Source: [Clostridium] colinum
GTDB taxonomy: Bacteria; Bacillota; Clostridia; Lachnospirales; CAG-274
Direction: 5' to 3'
Length of the DNA stretch: 64,000 bases
Assembly (NCBI RefSeq): GCF_940677205.1
Contig: NZ_OW712331.1
Coordinates: forward strand, 1,798,001-1,862,000
The notes under the pieces are model-generated. The model was not told where the DNA came from. It searched no databases and saw only the letters and a list, made by a program, of their open reading frames with translations. The position numbers and the translations under genes are program-made. How positions within the stretch are numbered: the first letter of the stretch is position 1; each line of letters starts with the position of its first letter. Below are positions 43,995-53,225 of the stretch, one piece after another.

Positions 43995-45491
43995 TTATAA
44001 TTCTACTATTCTATATCCATACTCTCCATCATTTAAGTTTTTTACGCTTATATTGTTATCAATAGGTATAAACTCTTTAAAATCTTTTAAATTAAAGTTT
44101 TGTTCATATCTACAAGGAATGGCTAAAGTATATTTTTCTTTTTCTCCACTATTATCTATACCTAACATAAGATGTTTATATTTTTTATAAGACATAAATA
44201 CAAAAGGATTGTTGCTATATTCCCAACTATTATCTGATATATTAGTTAAATCTACTGGAGATATTCTATACCAATTTATATTTTCTTGGTTGTTAGCAAA
44301 AGGCTTCATCACAACACTTTTATCTTTTATATATTCTATATTACTATTAATTTTTATATTTTTTGTATCCATATTTTGAATATTCATCATATTTTTTCTA
44401 AGATTATCTAACATATCTTTAAAATCTTGATGATTTGTATTTTTAGGTTCTTCTTTCTCATTTTCTTTGTATTTATTTTTTTCTCTTATACCTTTTTCTA
44501 TTTCTAAAAGTCCCTTTTCTTTCTCTATTAAGCCTTTCTCTCTTTCTAAAAGCCCTTGTTCTCTTTCTAAAATACCTTTTTCTTTTTCTATTAAGCCTCT
44601 TTCTCTATCGGATGTAGGGTTTGTTCTTATTATTTTTCTTTCTCTTTCTATAAGGCTTTGTTCTATTTTTATAAGCTCCATTTCTCTTTTTATAAGATCT
44701 AGTTCTTTTTGTCTAATATCTTTGTCATCTGTTGGTAAATAGCCTTCCTTTAATGCTCTTTCTTTTTCTAAAAGCCCTCGTTCTTTTTCTGCCAAGCCTT
44801 TTTCTTTTTCTGCTAATCCATCTAATTTTTCATTTAAAGCTTGCTCATAATCATCTAATGAAATTTTATTTTGATTTTTCTCTTTTTCAACTAAACCTTT
44901 TTCTCTATCTATAAGCCCTTGTTCTCTCTCTAAAAGACCTTCCTCTCTATCTATAAGCCCTTGCTCAAATTCTGAGATATTTTCTTTATCATCTTCAATA
45001 TTATCGTTTTTATCATCATTATCTTCTGTAGGTTTGTTGCAAGAACAATCTCCTTTAGGTATATTTATAATAGCATTTGCTTTATATTGCTCTTGCCAAT
45101 CTATCTCATTACCTATATATCCAACTAATGCTGAAGATATGTCATTATCACCTTTTACCATAACAGATATAACATTAAAATCTTCTATCTTATTTTCTGG
45201 GCTTTCCATATTATCTGGGTTAAAAGAAGTAGAAAATTCACCTTTTCCATAAGCATCTACATTAAATTTTCCTAAGCATACATTTTTTACATTACCTTTT
45301 TTAAACCCTATAAGCTCAAGGCAATACTCTTCATCTGGTTTTATACCTTGTGCATAAATATTTACTTTGCCCTTTCCATCTTTTATCTCTATAACACATC
45401 TACCAAGAGAAGGTCTAAAGTCTAAATTGTATTTAGAGCTATCTTGTTTTAATGGTATAAAATTTCTACTATATCTTCTTGAATAAACCAT
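43995..45491 (-). CDS. Heptad-repeat coiled-coil protein of unknown function
   Basis: A 498-residue protein with three parts. Residues 1-150 form a beta-rich domain (IEIKDGKGKVNIYAQGIKP, FNVDAYGKGEFSTSF). Residues 155-345 contain many 7-residue repeats of the form GL(I/L)E(R/K)E(K/Q), a long coiled coil with Gly at a fixed register. The C-terminal 100 residues resemble a domain seen in clostridial surface or spore-associated proteins (WYRISPVDL, then YKKYKHLMLGI); that similarity is from memory. No signal peptide. I start at MVYSRRYS, with AGGGGG 6 nt upstream, not at an ATG 40 codons earlier. Confidence 0.8.
   Translation of the reverse strand: MVYSRRYSRNFIPLKQDSSKYNLDFRPSLGRCVIEIKDGKGKVNIYAQGIKPDEEYCLELIGFKKGNVKNVCLGKFNVDAYGKGEFSTSFNPDNMESPENKIEDFNVISVMVKGDNDISSALVGYIGNEIDWQEQYKANAIINIPKGDCSCNKPTEDNDDKNDNIEDDKENISEFEQGLIDREEGLLEREQGLIDREKGLVEKEKNQNKISLDDYEQALNEKLDGLAEKEKGLAEKERGLLEKERALKEGYLPTDDKDIRQKELDLIKREMELIKIEQSLIERERKIIRTNPTSDRERGLIEKEKGILEREQGLLEREKGLIEKEKGLLEIEKGIREKNKYKENEKEEPKNTNHQDFKDMLDNLRKNMMNIQNMDTKNIKINSNIEYIKDKSVVMKPFANNQENINWYRISPVDLTNISDNSWEYSNNPFVFMSYKKYKHLMLGIDNSGEKEKYTLAIPCRYEQNFNLKDFKEFIPIDNNISVKNLNDGEYGYRIVEL
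44470..45000 (-). repeat. 21-bp (7-codon) degenerate tandem repeats
   Basis: Three blocks of in-frame 21-bp units code for GLIDREE, GLLEREQ, GLIEKEK and similar heptads, separated by non-repeat linkers (QNKISLDDYEQ and the GYLPTDDKDIRQ segment). The regular Glu/Lys/Arg pattern predicts a highly charged coiled coil or single alpha-helix. Confidence 0.85.
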
Positions 45492-45726
45492 AAAGTTCCC
45501 CCTATAATTAATATCTACTGTTATAATATATATTGTAAAATAAATTTTTATGATAAAAACTATATATTTTGTAAAAAATATATATATTTTAAATTTAAAA
45601 AGTACTATCATTTTATTTATAAATGTGTTAAAATATAAGAATAAATTATATTTGCTTATGTATATTAAACTTTTTGTTTATTTTGTTTTGGATATTAATC
45701 CCAAAACATATTAAAAGGAGGCAATT

Positions 45727-46416
45727 ATGAAAACAATCGGTATAATAGGCGCTATGGAAGAAGAAATAGAAAATATAAAACCTCATATAGATATTATATC
45801 TACAAAAAATATTGTAGGTTTAGATTTTTATATGGGTAAAATGTCTGGAAATAACGTTGTTTTAGTTCGTTCTGGAATAGGTAAAGTGAACGCTGCTATT
45901 TGTAGCCAAGTTTTAATAGATTTATATGCCGTAGACTATATAATAAATGTTGGCGTTGCTGGTGCTATAAATAAAGATTTAAAAATCGGTGATATAGTTG
46001 TAGCAACAGATGTTATGCATCACGATATGGATACAACATATTTTGGTGACGAGCTTGGTATTATTCCTCGAATGGAAGAAAGTTGTTTTAAAGCTGATGA
46101 AGAATTAATGAATATAGCTGTAAATTCTTCTACTAAAGAAACTGAAAATACTATTTTTACTGGTAGAATAGTTAGCGGAGACCAGTTTTTGTGCGACATA
46201 GACAAAAAAAATAAAATATGGTCTCATTTTAAAGCATATTGTGTAGATATGGAAAGTGCTGCTATAGGTCAAACTTGTTATCTTAATAAAATACCTTTTT
46301 GCATTATACGTTCTATATCTGACAATTCTGACGAAAACAATGACTATGAAAATTTCTTTAGAGATAGTGCTATAAAAGCAAGTAATATTTTAAAAAATAT
46401 GATAGAAGTTATATAA
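45727..46416 (+). CDS. mtnN: 5'-methylthioadenosine/S-adenosylhomocysteine nucleosidase
   Basis: A 229-residue purine nucleosidase that cleaves adenine from MTA and SAH. Family blocks are IGIIGAMEEEIE, VRSGIGKVNAA, NVGVAGAI, ATDVMHHDMD, GRIVSGDQFL, VDMESAAIGQ and the catalytic Asp in RSISDNSDE. AAAAGGAGG precedes the ATG. Length is normal. It lies alone, divergent from the heptad-repeat gene. Confidence 0.96.
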   Translation: MKTIGIIGAMEEEIENIKPHIDIISTKNIVGLDFYMGKMSGNNVVLVRSGIGKVNAAICSQVLIDLYAVDYIINVGVAGAINKDLKIGDIVVATDVMHHDMDTTYFGDELGIIPRMEESCFKADEELMNIAVNSSTKETENTIFTGRIVSGDQFLCDIDKKNKIWSHFKAYCVDMESAAIGQTCYLNKIPFCIIRSISDNSDENNDYENFFRDSAIKASNILKNMIEVI

Positions 46417-46433
46417 AAACTTATATTAGTATC

Positions 46434-46458
46434 AGGTTGTAGACAAAGTCTACAACCT
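46434..46458 (+). terminator. Terminator of mtnN
   Basis: An 11-bp stem AGGTTGTAGAC/GTCTACAACCT with AAA loop and a following T-rich run. All 25 bases are identical to the right-end hairpin of repeat copy F (39268-39292). Confidence 0.85.
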
Positions 46459-46504
46459 CTCTTTTTATTTTATTAACAATATAATTGTATAATATTAAAA
46501 TAAA

Positions 46505-46710
46505 TACAAACTATTTTACATTACCTTTTTTGTATTTTTATACCTTTAAGCTAAAGATTTTAATCACAAAATAAAACTTTAATTTAGATTATGTAAAAAG
46601 CTAAATTTTTAAGAACTTTATCTATTTTCCAAAAAAAATATACTTTTTTTCATATATGTTACTCAAAAAAATAGAATATTTAACTATTTTTTATAAATAG
46701 ACAAAGTATA
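46505..46710 (+). repeat. Dispersed structured repeat, copy H (decayed)
   Basis: About 200 bp between mtnN and the flippase gene. Recognisable parts are ACAAACTATTTTAC (left end), GTATTTTTATACC (hairpin 1), TTTTAATCACAAAATAAAAC, GTAAAAAGCTAAATTTTTAAG with ACTTTATCTATTTTCC, and ACTCAAAAAAATAG; the right end is reduced to ATAGACAAAGTATA. Similarity to copies F and G is clear but worn. No flanking duplication seen. Confidence 0.5.
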
Positions 46711-46782
46711 AAAAATTAGCTATAATATAAAATATTTAATAATAACCACTTAAAACATAAAAATAATTAAAGAGGTAATAAA

Positions 46783-48273
46783 ATGTCTAATAAAAATAAT
46801 AAAAATCAAGCTATGGCTAAAGATACTATTATATATATGATTGCAAAAGGTATAGAAGGTATTATTGGTGTTTTAACTATATCTGCTATGTCTTATATAT
46901 ACATACCAGAACAAACCGGTAAATATTCTACTATAAATATAGCCATAACAACTATTGCTATGGTTTTAATACAATGGCTTGTACAATCTGTTTTAAGGTA
47001 TATAAATAAATATGAGCTAGATAATGAACAAGACAAATTTTTTTCTACTGTTTTCTTTTCTTGGTTTAAAGTAAATATAATTGTATTTTTTATATCTAGT
47101 ATTTTAATTTTAATATTAAGCCTTGGATTTTTTAAATCTATAACAAATATTTATCCTATAAGTCTTATTGCAGTTAGTATACTTATGTTTTTTACTTATA
47201 ATACTTCTCAGCTTGTGATAAGTATGCTTGCTGGTGTTAGAAAAAGCAAAATAAACTTAGTTTTATCGGTTATAAATGTCATAGGTAAACTTTTATCTAT
47301 TATTATTTTAAATAAACTTTTTACAACAAAAATAGAATGGATATTTGTAAGCTATATAATATTTGATTTTTTAACCGCTATAATAGGTATTATAAAACTA
47401 GATATTATAAAACATATAAAATGGCAATATTATGATAAAGAAATATTACACGTTTTAAAAATGTATGGTATGCCTTTAATGGGCAATATGATAGCTACAT
47501 CTGTTTTAAACAAATCAGATATATATATTATAAGCTACTTTTTAGATGAAAATAAAGTTGGTATATATCAAACTAATTATTCTATAATAGCTTCTGCCTT
47601 TACTCTATTAGCCACTGGTGCTATGAGAGGTAGCTACCCTACTATTCTCAGAACTTGGAGCGAGGGTGATAAAGCTCTTACAAAAACTCTTATAGGCAAT
47701 GCTATAAGAACTTATCTTTTAATATCTTTACCTGCTGTTTTTGGTGTATTTTGCACCTCAGACTTTATAGCTAAAGTGCTTTTTGAAACAAGATATTTTG
47801 AAGGACATAGTATAATGGGCTTTGTTGCTCTTGGTATGATGTTTTTGGGTCTTACAGAATATGCTATTAAACCTTGGGAGCTTAATGCTCGTACACAAGA
47901 AATTTTTAAAAGAAGTATGATAAGTGGTGTGTTAAATATTGTTTTAAATATATTTTTTATTAAAAGCTTTGGGTATAAATTTGCTGGTATAAGTACATTT
48001 TTATCATTTTTTATATATTTTTTATTAGCTAAAAATGGAACAAAAGAACATATGCCTTTTGTTATTAATAAACTATCTTTATTTAGAATTTTAATAAGTG
48101 TTTTTATTATGAGTATAACAATAATTATTATAAAATCATTCTTACCTATTAATATTATTACTTTATGTTTACTTGTTTTTATAGGTGTAATAACTTATAC
48201 TATATGTCTCTATTTTACAGGTGAGGCTAAAAATGAGATAAACCTTATTATAAATAAACTTAAAAGAAAATAA
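46783..48273 (+). CDS. Polysaccharide flippase (Wzx-like, MOP superfamily)
   Basis: A 496-residue membrane protein with about 14 helices. The N-terminal KDTIIYMIAKGIEGIIGVLT segment, the central YGMPLMGNMIATSVLNKSDIYII block and the loop with GAMRGSYPTILRTW are typical of polysaccharide-biosynthesis flippases. It would move lipid-linked repeat units across the membrane. It opens the cell-wall polymer locus that runs to about 57 kb. Confidence 0.9.
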   Translation: MSNKNNKNQAMAKDTIIYMIAKGIEGIIGVLTISAMSYIYIPEQTGKYSTINIAITTIAMVLIQWLVQSVLRYINKYELDNEQDKFFSTVFFSWFKVNIIVFFISSILILILSLGFFKSITNIYPISLIAVSILMFFTYNTSQLVISMLAGVRKSKINLVLSVINVIGKLLSIIILNKLFTTKIEWIFVSYIIFDFLTAIIGIIKLDIIKHIKWQYYDKEILHVLKMYGMPLMGNMIATSVLNKSDIYIISYFLDENKVGIYQTNYSIIASAFTLLATGAMRGSYPTILRTWSEGDKALTKTLIGNAIRTYLLISLPAVFGVFCTSDFIAKVLFETRYFEGHSIMGFVALGMMFLGLTEYAIKPWELNARTQEIFKRSMISGVLNIVLNIFFIKSFGYKFAGISTFLSFFIYFLLAKNGTKEHMPFVINKLSLFRILISVFIMSITIIIIKSFLPINIITLCLLVFIGVITYTICLYFTGEAKNEINLIINKLKRK

Positions 48274-48415
48274 TATATCTAATTTTGTAAAATTTTTGTG
48301 AAAATAATTGTATTATTATAAATAAATATTGTTAAAGCTTATAAAAGGTGGTAAAATAAAAATAATGTAAAAACTAAAACAATTTTTAATATAGATATGA
48401 AAGGAATTTATACCT

Positions 48416-49669
48416 ATGAAAAAGATTTGTATGATTGGTATTGGATATGTTGGGTTACCTACTGCTGCTATGTTTGCCTCTAAAGGCCATAAAGTAATAG
48501 GATATGACTTAAACAAACGTGCCGTAGATGCTCTTAACAAAGGTGAAATAATAATAGAAGAGCCTGGTCTTTTAGAGCTTGTAAAAGAATGCGTTGCAAA
48601 TGGTAATTTATCTGCAACTACGACTTGTCCTCCAGATTGTGATGTTTATATAATAGCAGTGCCTACTCCTATTAATGAAGATAAAACGGCAGATATGAGC
48701 TATGTAGAAAGTGCTACAAAAGCTATTGTGCCACATCTTAAAAAAGGTTGTATAGTTATATTAGAATCTACTTCTCCTCCACGTACAGTAGAAGATTTAA
48801 TGTTACCTATCCTTAAAGAAACAGGTCTTAAACTTGGTGAAGAACTTTTAGTAGCACACTCTCCTGAGCGTATTTTACCAGGAAAGGTAATAGAAGAGCT
48901 TAGAACAAATAGCCGTATTGTTGGTGGTATAAACGAAAAGTCTAGCCTTGAAGTTAAAAAAGTTTATGAAAGTATTGTAGAAGGCGAAATATTTATTACA
49001 ACATCTACTACGGCAGAAATGTGTAAAGTTATGGAAAACACATTTAGAGATGTAAACATAGCTTTAGCTAACGAGCTTGCTAAAATAAGCGAAGAGCTTG
49101 GCGTTAATGCCTTTGAGGTTATCCGTCTTGCAAACCACCACCCACGTGTAAATATATTAAGCCCAGGTCCTGGAGTTGGCGGACATTGTATAGCTTTAGA
49201 CCCTTGGTTTTTAGTAGAAAAATCAGAAAATGCTAAGCTTATAAAACAAGCAAGGCTTATAAACGATAGTATGCCTCAATATGTTTTTGATAAAATAAAA
49301 AATATATTAGGTGGATTTAGTGGCCAAACAATAGCTTTATTAGGTGTAACTTATAAACCTAATATAGATGATGTAAGAGAAAGCCCTGTTATGCATCTTT
49401 TAGATATGCTAAACAAAGAAAATGTAGTAGTAAATGTTTGCGACCCGCACGCTAAAGACCAAGTTAAAAATAATATGGATATTTATGATGCTATAAAAGA
49501 TGCTAGTATTATGGTTTTAGGTGTAAACCACGACGAATTTAAAGATATAGATTTTAACAAAGTATCTACTTTATTAAAAGACAAAAATATATTAGATACA
49601 AGAAATTTCTTTAATAGAGAAGATATTATAAAAAATAACTTAAATTATTATTTATTAGGTGAAAAATAA
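48416..49669 (+). CDS. wecC: UDP-N-acetyl-D-mannosamine dehydrogenase
   Basis: A 417-residue nucleotide-sugar 6-dehydrogenase. It has the NAD motif GIGYVGLPTA, the AVPTPINED block, AHSPERILPGK, the TAEMCKVMENTFRDVNIAL helix and the catalytic Cys in GPGVGGHCIALDPWF. That last sequence is closer to WecC (ManNAc to ManNAcA) than to UDP-glucose dehydrogenase. AAAGGA lies 9 nt before the ATG. The UDP-GlcNAc 2-epimerase needed to supply its substrate is not in this window. Confidence 0.88.
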   Translation: MKKICMIGIGYVGLPTAAMFASKGHKVIGYDLNKRAVDALNKGEIIIEEPGLLELVKECVANGNLSATTTCPPDCDVYIIAVPTPINEDKTADMSYVESATKAIVPHLKKGCIVILESTSPPRTVEDLMLPILKETGLKLGEELLVAHSPERILPGKVIEELRTNSRIVGGINEKSSLEVKKVYESIVEGEIFITTSTTAEMCKVMENTFRDVNIALANELAKISEELGVNAFEVIRLANHHPRVNILSPGPGVGGHCIALDPWFLVEKSENAKLIKQARLINDSMPQYVFDKIKNILGGFSGQTIALLGVTYKPNIDDVRESPVMHLLDMLNKENVVVNVCDPHAKDQVKNNMDIYDAIKDASIMVLGVNHDEFKDIDFNKVSTLLKDKNILDTRNFFNREDIIKNNLNYYLLGEK

Positions 49670-50931
49670 TGGAAAAAATTCTTATTATTGCAAACCAATT
49701 TCCACCTATGGGTGGCTCTGGTGTGCAAAGAAGCGTAAAATTTGTAAAACATCTTAGAACATTTGGATATGAACCTATTGTTTTTACAAGACAAACAACT
49801 GGAGCTAAACTTTTAGATGAAACTCTTTTAAATGATGTTCCTCACGGTGTAAATATTGTTAGAACAAAGGCCTATGAACCTTCAGAAGTAGAAGGACTTT
49901 TAAAAATTCCTTTTAAAGTGTTATCTAAAATAATGATACCAGATAGTGCTAGGATATGGTTTGAAACAAGCAAAAAAGAAGCTTTAAAAACTATACAAGA
50001 TAATAATATAAAATTAATATATACAACAAGTGCACCTTATAGCGACCATCTTTTAGGTTTATATATAAAAAGAAAACTTCCTAACATACAATGGGTAGCA
50101 GATTTTAGAGACGAATGGACTAATAATCCATACACTTTAGATAATCCACATAATCCTATAAGAACTAAAATAGAAAAAAATATGGAAAAAAATGTTCTTT
50201 TAGAGGCCGATTATTTAATAACTAACACACCTGTTATGAAAGATAACTTTATTAAAAACAATAAAATATCTGGAGATAATTTTTATGTTATACCAAATGG
50301 ATATGATGAAGAAGACTTTTATGGTATGGATTTTACAAGCCCTAATAATGATAAATTTACAATGGTTTATACTGGTGCTTTATATGGTAGAAGAAAACCA
50401 GATAACTTTTTTAAAGCAATAAAAAATTTAAAAGAAAAAGGAATAATTAAAGAAAATAGCTTAAAAGTTAAACTTATTGGCAATTATCATAAAGACAAGC
50501 TACAAGCTCAAATAGATGGTCTTGGCTTAACAAAAGAGATAGAAATAATAGGATATGTGCCTCATAATGTTTGTATAAAACACCAGCTTAGCTCAGATGC
50601 TTTAGTTTTAATAGAAGGCAGTGGCGTTGGGGCCAATGCTTTTTACACTGGTAAAATATTTGAATATATGAACACTAGACGCCCTGTCCTTGCATTATTA
50701 CCAGATGGTGTGGCTAAAGATTTAGTTTTAGAAAGTAAAATAGGTGTTGTAGCAAATACAGATGATATTTTGCAAATAGAAGGCATAATAAAAGAATATT
50801 ATGAAAAATGGCAACAAAATGTTTTAACATTTAACCCAGATTTTAACATAATAAAAAAATTTGAACGAAAAATGCTTACTAAAGATTTAGCTAATATTTT
50901 TGACAAAGCATTAAACATTAATAAAGTTTAA
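49669..50931 (+). CDS. Glycosyltransferase, GT4-like (GT-B fold)
   Basis: A 420-residue enzyme. N-terminal acceptor half opens IANQFPPMGGSGVQRSVKF; the C-terminal donor half has MVYTGALYGRRKP, a VKLIGNYHKD segment, and the nucleotide-binding region ending in FYTGKIFEYMNTRRPVLAL with a Glu of the EX7E type. The start ATG overlaps the wecC stop (TAATG). It probably adds a sugar to the lipid-linked repeat unit. Donor unknown. Confidence 0.88.
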   Translation: MEKILIIANQFPPMGGSGVQRSVKFVKHLRTFGYEPIVFTRQTTGAKLLDETLLNDVPHGVNIVRTKAYEPSEVEGLLKIPFKVLSKIMIPDSARIWFETSKKEALKTIQDNNIKLIYTTSAPYSDHLLGLYIKRKLPNIQWVADFRDEWTNNPYTLDNPHNPIRTKIEKNMEKNVLLEADYLITNTPVMKDNFIKNNKISGDNFYVIPNGYDEEDFYGMDFTSPNNDKFTMVYTGALYGRRKPDNFFKAIKNLKEKGIIKENSLKVKLIGNYHKDKLQAQIDGLGLTKEIEIIGYVPHNVCIKHQLSSDALVLIEGSGVGANAFYTGKIFEYMNTRRPVLALLPDGVAKDLVLESKIGVVANTDDILQIEGIIKEYYEKWQQNVLTFNPDFNIIKKFERKMLTKDLANIFDKALNINKV

Positions 50932-51016
50932 CTTTTTAAAATAAGATAATATGTTGTTATATAAAACATTATCTTATAATATATATTAAAATAATACCTT
51001 GGGGTGTGATAATAAA

Positions 51017-52147
51017 ATGAAAGTGCTTCATTTAATAAGCGGTGGAGATGGTGGCGGAGCTAAAACCCACGTTATAACTCTCCTTAAAAGGCTTATCAAA
51101 GAAGGCATAAATGTAGAGCTTTTATGTATAATGGAAGGTATCTTTACCGAAGAAGCTAAAGAGGCAAACATACCTATAAAAATTATACATCAAAATAAAA
51201 GATATAGCTTAAAGCCTATTTTTAACATAAAAAAACATATCCTTAATGGCGATTATGACATAGTCCATTGCCACGGTGCACGTGCAAACTATATTGCCCT
51301 TTTTATAAAAAATAGCTTTAACATACCTTTTATTACAACTTTGCATAGTGATTATAAGCTAGACTTTAAAGATAGTATATATAAACAAACTATATTTATG
51401 CCTATTAATGCTATTGCGCTTAGAAAATTTGACTATATATTAGCTGTTACAAAAGCCTTTAAAAATATGCTTATAGAACGAGGCTTTAATGAAAAAAAAC
51501 TAAAAGTTATATATAATGGTATAGATATGCAAAAAAATATAAATATTTTAGATAAAAAAGAGTTTTTAAAAAGTTATAATATACCATTTTATGAAGACTA
51601 TATATATGTAGGTATAGCCGCTAGACTACAACAAGTAAAAGGCTTAAAAGATTTTTTAGAAGCTACTAAAATTTTATTAAAAGATAATAAAAACATTATG
51701 TTTTTAATAGCTGGTAGCGGTAGCTTAGAAGATAATATAAAAGCCTATATAAAAGATAACAATTTACAAAATAACGTAAAAATGTTAGGGTTTGTAAATA
51801 ATATAGATAGCTTTTATAATTCTATTGATATAAATGTTTTAACTAGCTATTCTGAAAGTTTCCCTTATGCCCTTTTAGAAGGTGCTAGGCTAAAAAAAGC
51901 TACAATAGCAACTTGTGTAGGTGGTATACCAGAAATGATACAAGATAACAAAACAGGTCTTTTAATAGAGCCTCATAATAGCAAAGATATAGCAAAAAAA
52001 ATAAATATACTTTTAAAAGATAAAAACCTTATGTCTAGCTTTGGCGAGAGCTTTTATAAATATGCCTATGACCATTTTTCAGATGAAAAAATGGCAAAAA
52101 CACATATAGACATTTATAAAAATATTTTAAAGGAGACAAAAAAGTGA
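51017..52147 (+). CDS. Glycosyltransferase family 4 enzyme
   Basis: A 376-residue GT-B enzyme. It has LISGGDGGGAKTHVI at the N-terminus, VHCHGARANYIAL, IYNGID, GIAARLQQVKGLKDFLEA, and the donor-site stretch SYSESFPYALLEGARLKK with the EX7E motif. In-frame codons upstream overlap the GGGGTG site, so I start at MKVLHLIS. The stop overlaps the GTG start of the next gene. Confidence 0.9.
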   Translation: MKVLHLISGGDGGGAKTHVITLLKRLIKEGINVELLCIMEGIFTEEAKEANIPIKIIHQNKRYSLKPIFNIKKHILNGDYDIVHCHGARANYIALFIKNSFNIPFITTLHSDYKLDFKDSIYKQTIFMPINAIALRKFDYILAVTKAFKNMLIERGFNEKKLKVIYNGIDMQKNINILDKKEFLKSYNIPFYEDYIYVGIAARLQQVKGLKDFLEATKILLKDNKNIMFLIAGSGSLEDNIKAYIKDNNLQNNVKMLGFVNNIDSFYNSIDINVLTSYSESFPYALLEGARLKKATIATCVGGIPEMIQDNKTGLLIEPHNSKDIAKKINILLKDKNLMSSFGESFYKYAYDHFSDEKMAKTHIDIYKNILKETKK

Positions 52148-52698
52148 GTAAAATAATAGATGAAAAAGGAAAATTATTTGGATTTATAAACATTGTAGAT
52201 TTATTAGCATTATTAGTTATAATAGGTGTTGTAGCCGTTGTTGGAATAAGGCTTACTAGTAGCGCTAGAAATGCACAAGGTCAAAATCCATTAGATAGCA
52301 AAAAGGAAATTTATGTTACATTATATGGAAACTCTATAGTTCCAGAAGCTATAGAAACTTTAAAACCTGGTGATAAACTTGTAGCTAACAATGTATTTAC
52401 AGATGCAGAAATAGTATCTGTTGATATGAAACCTGCTGCATATATTACTACTAATTCAAACGGTGAGCCTCTTCTTACAAACCACCCAATATGGAAAGAC
52501 ATTACTGTAGTTATAAAAGATACGGTTAATGCCTCTAACCCTATCTTAAAAGCGGGTAACCAAGAAGTTAGAGTAAACTACAATTTTATATTAAAAACAC
52601 AACAATTTGAGGCAAACTGTAAAGTTCGTGATATAGAGCTTAAAGATATAAATGCAGACAATCAAGCAACAAAAGAAAGTGAATCTGTATCAGAATAG
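52144..52698 (+). CDS. DUF4330 membrane-anchored protein
   Basis: A 184-residue protein starting at GTG (4-nt overlap with the glycosyltransferase). Residues 1-15 are cytoplasmic (KIIDEKGKLFGFINIVDL is the family opening), one helix spans about 17-37, and the remainder is an extracellular beta-rich domain. It matches DUF4330, a family of unknown function often found in clostridial polysaccharide loci. The coupling suggests a structural or regulatory part of polymer export. Confidence 0.8.
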   Translation: MSKIIDEKGKLFGFINIVDLLALLVIIGVVAVVGIRLTSSARNAQGQNPLDSKKEIYVTLYGNSIVPEAIETLKPGDKLVANNVFTDAEIVSVDMKPAAYITTNSNGEPLLTNHPIWKDITVVIKDTVNASNPILKAGNQEVRVNYNFILKTQQFEANCKVRDIELKDINADNQATKESESVSE

Positions 52699-52708
52699 GA
52701 GGTATATT

Positions 52709-53221
52709 ATGCCTTTGTTTATTAAAAAAAGTTTTATTTATACATTACTAGATAAAACTCTAATAAACCCTTATAATACTAGCTTGTTAAAAAAAGTTTT
52801 AGGTAAAATATCAAATTGTTTTAAACAAAGCTTTATATATAAATCTATTCAAAAATATTTAGATAAAAAACCTTACTTTTTAAATAGTATTATATACAAA
52901 TTTATTAGAAAAATAATAAAAATAATTGACAAAATAATGGATTTTTTACACAAAAAAATTAAAACTTATCTATTAGGCAGTAATAGCTTTATAGAATTAC
53001 GAAATATAAAATATTTTACTAAAGAAAAAAAATTATTATTATTATGTATATTATTAGGTGCTTTTAATTTATCTTATAGCTTTATTGGTATAATATTTAA
53101 TACAATAAATCTTTATATATCTTATGGCCTTTTAATAATAACAATAATTTTATATTTATTTAGTAGAAATACAAATTGCTTTAAAGAAAGCTTTATTTAT
53201 AAAATATTTAAGAGTTGGTGA
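52709..53221 (+). CDS. Small membrane protein with SFIYK-type repeats, unknown
   Basis: I recognise no family. The 170-residue, very basic protein carries four copies of a short motif: KKSFIYTLL, KQSFIYKSI, NSIIYKFI and KESFIYKIF, two of them preceded by NCFK. Two hydrophobic helices lie near residues 110-125 and 131-150. AGGAGG lies before the ATG and the gene is wedged between the DUF4330 and polymerase genes, so it likely serves the same membrane assembly. Confidence 0.7.
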   Translation: MPLFIKKSFIYTLLDKTLINPYNTSLLKKVLGKISNCFKQSFIYKSIQKYLDKKPYFLNSIIYKFIRKIIKIIDKIMDFLHKKIKTYLLGSNSFIELRNIKYFTKEKKLLLLCILLGAFNLSYSFIGIIFNTINLYISYGLLIITIILYLFSRNTNCFKESFIYKIFKSW

Positions 53222-53225
53222 AGAT

